DNA from: Chloroflexota bacterium
GTDB taxonomy: Bacteria; Chloroflexota; Dehalococcoidia; SAR202; UBA11138
Length of the DNA: 11,917 bases
Assembly: GCA_022561955.1 (NCBI GenBank)
Contig: JADFQF010000014.1
Coordinates: forward strand, 1 to 11,917
Reading direction: 5' to 3'
The notes under the pieces are model-generated. The model was not told where the DNA came from. It saw only the letters and a list, made by a program, of their open reading frames with translations, and did not search any database. Every line of letters begins with the position of its first letter. Position 1 is the stretch's first letter. A program made the position numbers and the translations under genes. This document shows, piece after piece, positions 6,570-11,917 of this stretch.

Positions 6570-7694
6570 CTAGTAGCTCTTGAAGAGCTTGCCCCAGCCG
6601 GTCTTCAGCGCTTCATCTACCCTCTTGCGTCCAACCACGGGCAGCCAATAGCTGTTGTGGTAGAAGTTGGACGCGAATATGCCCAGCGTAATTAGCGGGG
6701 TGCGGACCAGGAAGCCCTCAATAGGTTTCAGAGGGCCACTATAGACGAGCTTCTGGACGTTGCTGAAGAACGTATTTTCGCTGCCGGTGAAGCCCCAGTT
6801 GACCTCGCTTACGTCTGCGCCAACGACCTCGATGTCTTTCACCTGACCACATCCCAGGCCCATCTCATGCGCGATTCGTATGAAGGGGATGCTCATGGGG
6901 TCGAAGCCCATCAGCTTGGCGGAAACGGCGTCTACGGCGACCTGGTCTGCGCCGGCCAGGATAACGTTCTTCTCATGCCATCTCATGGCCCTCGGACCGG
7001 GCCCGTCTCCCGCCAACGTTCCATCGACGACGGCAAAGAGGCCGGGATGGATCTCCTTCTGTATCTGAAGCAGGTCCACCAGGGTCTCGTGAATTACCGA
7101 ATGCGTCCAGTGACGCCGGTGGTTCAGGAGGCCTCCGAAGGCATTTTTCATGGCGCCGGTCATCGTGGTAAAGACGTGGGTCTTCACCGTCGGAAGGTGG
7201 ACGATATTCTTGCCTCTCAACGCATCCGGAATCTGGAAGCCGTCGGGATAGACCTTGTCCAGCACCAGCATCTCGGATTTCGGGCGGAAGTCCGTCCACC
7301 TCGTCTCCTCCAGATGAAGAGAATCGAGCCCATACTTTTCCTCGACCGCCTGGTGCTTGTTGTTGAAGGCCCCTTCCCTCGCGTCCACGACGACCGTGCC
7401 GTTGTGGGTCGGGATGAGGTCCGAGTACCCGAACCCATTCAGGGCCTTTATGACGCCCTCTAGCTGCCAGGGAGTCGTCGAGCACGCCGGATAGTAGTGC
7501 TGCCAGGAGATGTTTATCTTCAGCAGCGTCGTCAAGTCCTTGGGAAGGAAGCTCTCGCAGCCGGCCAGCTCCATGACCGTGCGATAGTCATCGAAAACTG
7601 TTTCCGGCCTCGTATAGACTACGGCGACCTTCGAATGTCCCGCGGGCGATTCCTGGTCGAGCGCGGCGGGTCTGGTCTCGGGGAATGTGGCCAT
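6570..7694 (-). CDS. DUF362 domain protein
   Basis: 374-aa soluble protein of the DUF362 family, whose general function is not established. Family signatures are LPTVKTH (167-173), KNAFGGLL (183-190), VVDGTLAGDGPGP (222-234) and AGADQVAVDAVSAKLMGFDP (247-266). Many DUF362 proteins carry a ferredoxin-like 4Fe-4S domain with a CxxCxxC cluster. None is present here; the few cysteines (46, 71, 282) are scattered. No signal peptide is seen. The ATG start is supported by AGGAG 6 nt upstream, the best site among the - strand genes. It is the last gene of that block, 121 bp after the glycosyltransferase. The gap carries an 11-bp direct repeat, so it may be separately regulated. Membership is secure; no reaction can be proposed. 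Confidence 0.85.
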   Translation of the reverse strand: MATFPETRPAALDQESPAGHSKVAVVYTRPETVFDDYRTVMELAGCESFLPKDLTTLLKINISWQHYYPACSTTPWQLEGVIKALNGFGYSDLIPTHNGTVVVDAREGAFNNKHQAVEEKYGLDSLHLEETRWTDFRPKSEMLVLDKVYPDGFQIPDALRGKNIVHLPTVKTHVFTTMTGAMKNAFGGLLNHRRHWTHSVIHETLVDLLQIQKEIHPGLFAVVDGTLAGDGPGPRAMRWHEKNVILAGADQVAVDAVSAKLMGFDPMSIPFIRIAHEMGLGCGQVKDIEVVGADVSEVNWGFTGSENTFFSNVQKLVYSGPLKPIEGFLVRTPLITLGIFASNFYHNSYWLPVVGRKRVDEALKTGWGKLFKSY

Positions 7695-7717
7695 TCAAAA
7701 CTCCTGCTATTCGATAT

Positions 7718-7771
7718 CGATTCACGTAATGCGTCGTACGGGTCCGGTAGCCGCAGTCCGCGATTCACGTA
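7718..7771. repeat. Pair of 11-bp direct repeats upstream of the DUF362 gene
   Basis: CGATTCACGTA occurs at 7718-7728 and 7761-7771, 43 bp apart start to start (about four helical turns), within the 121-bp gap before the - strand DUF362 start. The palindrome TCGATATCGA (7711-7720) overlaps the first copy. The arrangement would suit a regulator binding one face of the DNA, but this is inferred from spacing alone. The remaining sequence in the gap shows no clear promoter. Confidence 0.35.
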
Positions 7772-7815
7772 GTAGCCACGCCGTCAGGCGGTCAAGATAT
7801 CTACCATTATACTAA

Positions 7816-9453
7816 CTATGGACTCTTATCATTGCCGTTATCCAGCAGCGTGACTGACGAGTCCGTCTTTCGTACGTAAACAAACCAGCCGTCCGGCGGA
7901 GAAAGCTGCCGGGTAACATTAACGTACTCGTCGTCCCACTCGTCGTATTGGGGCAGAAATCTATCCAGGTACTCGTTGCTGTCAAATATTATCTGCGCGT
8001 CGTTCTCTTTCAGATATTCGAGAAATCGCCCCTCCTGGTGTGCGGTCAGGACATCGAAATTCATCTTGCCGTCCAGATTCACAACGGTGCCGCGAAACTG
8101 GTAGCCGGTGCGGCCGGTCTGGAACATGTGCACGTCGGTGTCGAAGTCCTTTTCGATGAGCCAGCTGATGGCCGGGGTGATCCAGTCGCCCTGCGCGACG
8201 GGCCGGGTGATCCACAGATACGAGTGCATGGACAGAAAAACCGCGATCACGAGCAGAGCGGCCGGTGCGAACGCCTTCGGACTCATGGTTCGTCGTAGGG
8301 CATCCAGAACGAGCGAAATCAAGAGGAGCAGCAAGATAGCGACGGGCATGAAATAGCTGTCGAAGCGCCACGGCGTGTGGCTGAAGCCCGTGTAGAAGAC
8401 GACAAGGGCTGCCGATGCAACCACGTGTGGCGCCAGCAGGCCGAACCTGTGATCGTCTCTGAAGCGGTACGCCAGCCCAACCACGATCAGGAAACCCATC
8501 GAGCCGATACCTAAAAGAATCCCTCTGCCCAGGCCCACCTCGCTCAGTACGTTGCTAACGGAGGAAAGAGGGATCGGCAGAAGCTGCCTCGCCGCCTCGT
8601 TCAGATTGTAGAAAATGCCCGGGTTCGGGTAGATTCCGCCGGATGTCGCGGTGCCGCTCTGGGGAGATATGCTGCCCTGAAAGATCAGGGGCACGGATAG
8701 CCACAACGCAAGAAACAGCGCGGACACCGTGCCGGAAATGCCGACGATCATGACGCTTCGCCTGGAGATAGACAGCTTGAGCAGCAGGAATACCAGGTAG
8801 GCCGCTCCAAAGAAGACCCCATCGATTCTAGCGAGGTAAGCGATTCCCAGCGCCACACCGAAGAGCGCCGCCCAACGAACATCAGGGGCGGTGAGACCGT
8901 CGGAAGACCGCCTGGGAGACCCGGCCCACAGCAAGATCAAGCCCAGAAGGGCGGCCATATAGACCGTCACCTCGAGCGCCGATGTAGACAGTCTCAACCA
9001 GCGCAGGTCATTGGCGAAGACGGCAACAGTCAACACGAACAGGAACGTAGAAGGCTTTCTAGAAAGCTTGTTTGCGGTGAGACCGGCCAGGGCCGTAGCG
9101 GCGACCACGGTCACCAGCATCAGGCCCAATACGTAAATCAGGTCGGTGCCGCCAAATATCCTGCTTAGCACGAAGGGTACGCTTAACAGACCGGCCCACA
9201 GCGGCTGGAATCCGGTCGTCAGAGATACTCCGTCGGCGGTGGGTCCAAGGCCCTCCGCCATGCTCCGCGCGACCGTGAGAAAGTAAAATCCCTCTTCATG
9301 AAACACGGTGGCGGCGGGTGTCTCGGAGCGCACGATCTCGACGAGTTGCGGCGCATATTGTCTGAACACCGCCAACGTCGAAAGGAGCAGCAACGCTGCG
9401 ATCATGAAACGAGAAATATTTCGGCCCGTTTCCCGAGGGTTGTTAGCTGTCAA
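7816..9453 (-). CDS. Polytopic GT-C family glycosyltransferase (GT39/arabinosyltransferase-like)
   Basis: 545-aa integral membrane protein with the layout of GT-C transferases that use polyprenyl-phosphate sugars on the outer face of the membrane. TM1 spans about residues 15-33. The first external loop carries an acidic pair, HEEGFYFLTVARSMAEGLG (52-70), at the usual GT-C acidic catalytic motif position, followed by TTGFQPLWAGLL. About ten further hydrophobic segments run to about residue 405. The C-terminal domain, roughly 410-545, is soluble and includes QTGRTGYQFRGTVVNLDG, typical of this superfamily. The sugar and acceptor are unknown; the neighbouring phosphoribosyl-polyprenol enzyme makes a pentose plausible. 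The TTG start at 9453 has GAGAGA 7 nt upstream. The ATG at residue 17 would cut off the approach to TM1 and has no Shine-Dalgarno. The UbiA-family gene lies 62 bp upstream in the same direction. Confidence 0.75.
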   Translation of the reverse strand: MTANNPRETGRNISRFMIAALLLLSTLAVFRQYAPQLVEIVRSETPAATVFHEEGFYFLTVARSMAEGLGPTADGVSLTTGFQPLWAGLLSVPFVLSRIFGGTDLIYVLGLMLVTVVAATALAGLTANKLSRKPSTFLFVLTVAVFANDLRWLRLSTSALEVTVYMAALLGLILLWAGSPRRSSDGLTAPDVRWAALFGVALGIAYLARIDGVFFGAAYLVFLLLKLSISRRSVMIVGISGTVSALFLALWLSVPLIFQGSISPQSGTATSGGIYPNPGIFYNLNEAARQLLPIPLSSVSNVLSEVGLGRGILLGIGSMGFLIVVGLAYRFRDDHRFGLLAPHVVASAALVVFYTGFSHTPWRFDSYFMPVAILLLLLISLVLDALRRTMSPKAFAPAALLVIAVFLSMHSYLWITRPVAQGDWITPAISWLIEKDFDTDVHMFQTGRTGYQFRGTVVNLDGKMNFDVLTAHQEGRFLEYLKENDAQIIFDSNEYLDRFLPQYDEWDDEYVNVTRQLSPPDGWFVYVRKTDSSVTLLDNGNDKSP

Positions 9454-9515
9454 TGTCTAATCTCTCAAGGTACATATCGAGTCTCGGTTCATACCCTTGA
9501 ACGCCGGCCGAGGGC

Positions 9516-10451
9516 TTACCTGGCCACGGCCATTACGGCGAGGGCCGTGATGCCCCAAAGAGATATAGACGCAAGGAGGGGCAGATCTTTGATCAGCAGC
9601 AGCTCCGGGCTCTCGCTATCCACCGACTTGCTCATGATGAACAGGTAGCGGAAGAGGCCGAATACTACGAAGGGTATCGTGAGCATCATGCTCTTGTCGG
9701 CAGGAACGTTGCTTGCCGAGAAGGTGTACAGCGCATAGGCCATCATCGTGCTAGTCGCCGTAATCGTTATCAGCTGGTTTAGTATCTCCGGCGTGTAGAG
9801 GCCCAACACTTCTCTCTGGGTGGCCGCGCTGTCGCCGGCGGTCTTAAGCTCGCCGAGACGCTTGCCCAGCACCAGGAACAGCGCCCCTGAGCCCACGGTA
9901 ATGTACAGCCACGGGGAGGTCACCACATCGATCGCCATGGACCCGGCCACCACCCTGAAGATGAAGCCGGAGCTCAATATGATGACGTCCAGAATGACTA
10001 AATGCTTGACCTTTGTCGTGTAGGCGAAGCTGGCGATCAGATAGACCAGGGCGACCAGGGCCACCTCGAATCCAACAATGACACTCCCTACCAGGCCTAC
10101 GGCAACGAGTCCGACGGCCACGATATTTGCCAGCGAAACAGGAATGACATTCGAGGCTATCGGCCGAAATCGCTTTCTAGGGTGTAGGCGGTCACGCTCC
10201 CTGTCCATGATGTCGTTGAAGAAATAGACGCTGCTGGATATGGCGCAGAACGCGAAAAACGTGAGCGTGCTTCGCCCGGCGAGACCGGCAAACATATTGA
10301 GATCGGTCAATGTCCACCGCTCTCCCAGGGAAAATACCAGGGGTAGGAAAATGAGGAGATTTTTAGTCCATTGCCAAGGACGTGCGGTCATCACCAGGCC
10401 ACGGACTACGGAAAAACCGCGAGGAATTGCTAAACCTAAAGAGCTTGCCAT
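9516..10451 (-). CDS. UbiA-family prenyltransferase, polyprenyl-phosphate phosphoribosyltransferase type
   Basis: 311-aa UbiA-superfamily membrane protein resembling decaprenyl-phosphate phosphoribosyltransferase (DPPR synthase), which joins PRPP to polyprenyl phosphate as the first step toward lipid-linked ribose or arabinose. The N-terminal motif ARPWQWTKNLLIFLPLVFS (23-41) fits this subfamily. The first Asp-rich motif is N79-D80-x-x-D83-x3-D87-R-x-H90, followed by P-x-K and RPIASN (96-101). The second conserved stretch is LDVIILSSGFIFRVVAG (154-170), and LGKRLGEL follows at 195-202. About nine membrane segments are expected. Heme or quinone UbiA enzymes use different motif contexts, so they are less likely. 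ATG start; it lies 21 bp after the flippase-like gene, so cotranscription is likely. No epimerase or phosphatase genes that would complete arabinose donor synthesis are in view. Confidence 0.85.
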   Translation of the reverse strand: MASSLGLAIPRGFSVVRGLVMTARPWQWTKNLLIFLPLVFSLGERWTLTDLNMFAGLAGRSTLTFFAFCAISSSVYFFNDIMDRERDRLHPRKRFRPIASNVIPVSLANIVAVGLVAVGLVGSVIVGFEVALVALVYLIASFAYTTKVKHLVILDVIILSSGFIFRVVAGSMAIDVVTSPWLYITVGSGALFLVLGKRLGELKTAGDSAATQREVLGLYTPEILNQLITITATSTMMAYALYTFSASNVPADKSMMLTIPFVVFGLFRYLFIMSKSVDSESPELLLIKDLPLLASISLWGITALAVMAVAR

Positions 10452-10472
10452 AGAACTTTTAGTCCTTTCCCC

Positions 10473-11459
10473 CTAATCCCCGTTCCCCGTTACGTACTCT
10501 GCCTTATTCGGGTCGGACGCCAATACCCGAGTTGAAGGCCCCGCTTCTTTTTTGGCGTCGGTAAACTTGATCAAGAGTAGTGAGAGGACCCCAATGAGGA
10601 GCGCAAACCATAGAGTCGAGACCCTGATTATTAGGGTGGCCGCCGATGCAATAGTCGTGCCGATGCCGGCCCTTTGGAGCAACGCAAGCATGGCTCCCTC
10701 CGTGCTGACCAGTCCGCCCGGCAGCATCGTTACGGCCCCCAGCAGGCTGGAAGCCGCATATATGGACACCGCCGCCAGAACAGGCAGCTCCGATCCCAGA
10801 CCCTTCAACACGATCCAGAAGGCGTATCCCTCCGCAACCCACGCCAGTGCGCCAAGAGCCAGGGAGAGAGTCATGATCTTGAGTGAAAACAGAGATCTGA
10901 AGGCGTCCCGAGAAGTCGCGTAGTAATGACTCCACTTCTTCAATACGGGCAACCGTTCGAGAATTGCCGTTCCGTCCAGGGACAGCAGGAAAACGAATAC
11001 GGCCAGAGCGACCAGGACGAGTCCAATAACGACCCACCCGTAGGGTATGAAGATGAGCCCCCACAGCCCCAGCAGCAGCAGCGACATCAGGTCGACCAGC
11101 CTCTCCATGATGACCGCCGGAGCCGAGACGGCGACGGGTACATCCGCCTTCTTGTAGAGCAGGTAGGACTTGGCCAGCTCCCCGACCCTTCCAGGGCTCA
11201 AGGTCATGCTAAAACCCGCGAAGAAGACTAATATCTTGAGTTTGCTCGGCGCCCTGATGCCGAGCACCTTCATATAGACCAGCCATCTTAGCAATCGGGC
11301 GGCATAGTTTGCCAGGGCAAGGCCGAGGGCGGCCATCCACAGCTCGGCTGGGAAGGACGAGACGCTTTGGGCGAGCTTGGGAACGTCGCCGTAAATCATC
11401 AGGCCCGTGAATACGCCGACGGTCAGTAGAAGAAGAACTATGATGTTGCGTTTATTCAA
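10473..11459 (-). CDS. Flippase-like / LPG_synthase_TM-family membrane protein
   Basis: 328-aa polytopic protein of the lysylphosphatidylglycerol-synthase TM / flippase-like family (PF03706, TIGR00374 type). It has about eight hydrophobic segments, and no aminoacyl-transfer domain follows the membrane domain, so it is not a full MprF. Conserved stretches include RLLRWLVYMKVLG (56-68), SPGRVGELAKSYLLYK (88-103), ERLVDL (119-124), and a C-terminal EGAMLALLQRAGI segment. Relatives are often found with lipid-linked sugar genes and are proposed to move or handle lipid-linked glycans. It is the first gene of the - strand block, with the UbiA gene 21 bp downstream. The TTG start at 11459 is needed to include TM1, has GGAG about 11 nt upstream, and faces a divergent promoter region. 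The substrate is unknown. Confidence 0.8.
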   Translation of the reverse strand: MNKRNIIVLLLLTVGVFTGLMIYGDVPKLAQSVSSFPAELWMAALGLALANYAARLLRWLVYMKVLGIRAPSKLKILVFFAGFSMTLSPGRVGELAKSYLLYKKADVPVAVSAPAVIMERLVDLMSLLLLGLWGLIFIPYGWVVIGLVLVALAVFVFLLSLDGTAILERLPVLKKWSHYYATSRDAFRSLFSLKIMTLSLALGALAWVAEGYAFWIVLKGLGSELPVLAAVSIYAASSLLGAVTMLPGGLVSTEGAMLALLQRAGIGTTIASAATLIIRVSTLWFALLIGVLSLLLIKFTDAKKEAGPSTRVLASDPNKAEYVTGNGD

Positions 11460-11701
11460 CCCGTAACGTTCTCCAGGTTTTGCTCGACTTCACATGGGGC
11501 TCGCCATCGGTGAAGACCGCCTCGTCTAATGTCACCGGGTCTGCTTACACGCGAGTCCCGGCCCTACTACGTGAGCGCCCAAGGATTATTTGAACATAGC
11601 CAAGTGAACAGTGGGGAGAACAATTAGTACACACAAAGTACACCACCGTGAATAATAGTGAACCTTTGGGAATTCCGACTATTTGCGGCGAGGAAAACAT
11701 T
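11460..11701. promoter_or_regulatory. Divergent promoter region with direct repeats
   Basis: 242 bp separate the flippase-like gene (-) from the TonB-like gene (+), so promoters for both should lie here. AGTACAC occurs at 11626-11632 and 11637-11643, an 11-bp period (one helical turn). AGTGAAC occurs at 11603-11609 and 11657-11663, bracketing the first pair. These are candidate operator half-sites. No convincing -10/-35 pair was found. AGGA at 11691-11694 is the ribosome-binding site for the + gene. Confidence 0.35.
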
Positions 11702-11917
11702 ATGCCGGACAAATTCGCCACAGCTGTGATTTTATCCGCTGTGGCGCATTTAGCGGCGTTCTATTTAGCCTCCTCATGGGCAGTCGATATTCATGAGAAG
11801 GAAACCCCGAAACTGGAGACCATAATAACCAAAGTTCGCCTAGTCGAACCGGCGAAACCCAAGCCACCGGAAACTCGTGTTATTGAGGCCATGCCGTGGG
11901 CAAATTCCGACCACAAA
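11702..11917 (+). CDS. TonB-family energy transducer N-terminus, 3'-partial
   Basis: 72 codons are visible before the window ends with no stop. The sequence starts MPDKFATAVILSAVAHLAAF: a short cytoplasmic tail, then one hydrophobic segment (about 6-27). Within it Ser12 and His16 reproduce the SxxxH motif of the TonB membrane anchor (Ser16/His20 in E. coli TonB), used to couple to ExbB/ExbD. A charged, Pro/Lys-rich stretch follows (VEPAKPKPPETRV), as expected for the periplasm-spanning linker. The C-terminal TonB domain is off the window. AGGA lies 7 nt before the ATG. Transcription is divergent from the flippase-like operon. A generic single-pass protein with a similar linker cannot be excluded. 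Confidence 0.65.
   Translation, partial: MPDKFATAVILSAVAHLAAFYLASSWAVDIHEKETPKLETIITKVRLVEPAKPKPPETRVIEAMPWANSDHK

Noticed and set aside
6389..6583. 64-codon + strand frame in the convergent gap
   Set aside because: No recognisable motif, no clear ribosome-binding site, and it runs into the end of the opposite-strand DUF362 gene.
7806..7819. ATTATACTAACTAT, similar to ATTATACTTAGTAACTAT near 5164
   Set aside because: Short, AT-rich and gapped similarity that overlaps a stop codon at the second site; not enough to call a repeat family.
1..11917. CRISPR arrays, tRNA/rRNA genes, complete insertion sequences
   Set aside because: No regularly spaced repeats, no cloverleaf or rRNA-like stretch and no transposase motif were seen.

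Overview
The window holds most of a lasso-peptide (RiPP) biosynthesis locus on the + strand (1-6362). A tail-to-tail block of four - strand genes (6570-11459) follows, which looks like an envelope or lipid-linked glycan operon. The start of a divergent TonB-family gene lies at the right edge (11702-11917). All assignments come from motifs read by eye; no database search was possible.

Organism: the sequence is moderately GC-rich, with many AGG/AGA arginine codons and at least four probable TTG starts. The TonB-type N-terminus (membrane segment with an SxxxH motif, then a Pro/Lys-rich stretch) suggests an outer membrane, so an uncultured diderm bacterium is the best guess. The phylum cannot be fixed from this window, and the UbiA-family phosphoribosyltransferase is not diagnostic of actinobacteria on its own.

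Lasso locus (order C-A-K-D-N): an asparagine-synthetase-like macrolactam cyclase (5' end outside the window); a 62-residue precursor with a perfect AGGAGG Shine-Dalgarno and a classic YxxPxL...G...T leader; about 200 bp of highly foldable intergenic sequence; an HPr-kinase-like peptide kinase; an ABC exporter; an AT-rich gap with a 13-bp inverted repeat; and a nucleotidyltransferase of the NTP_transf_5 type. The leader-binding RRE protein (B1) and the transglutaminase-like leader peptidase (B2) are not in the window and may lie upstream of the cyclase. The expected product is a lasso peptide with a ring closed on Asp at core position 8. Its C-terminal Ser may be phosphorylated by the kinase, and the nucleotidyltransferase may elaborate it further. 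By alignment to microcin J25 the core would start at Gln, which is unusual.

Minus-strand block (transcribed right to left): a flippase-like (LPG_synthase_TM) membrane protein; a polyprenyl-phosphate phosphoribosyltransferase-type UbiA protein; a GT-C polytopic glycosyltransferase; and a DUF362 protein. The gaps are 21, 62 and 121 bp. The first three could make a lipid-linked pentose donor, carry a lipid-linked substrate across the membrane, and transfer sugar on the outer face; DUF362 has no secure role. The two blocks converge at 6363-6569, so they are probably separate transcription units.
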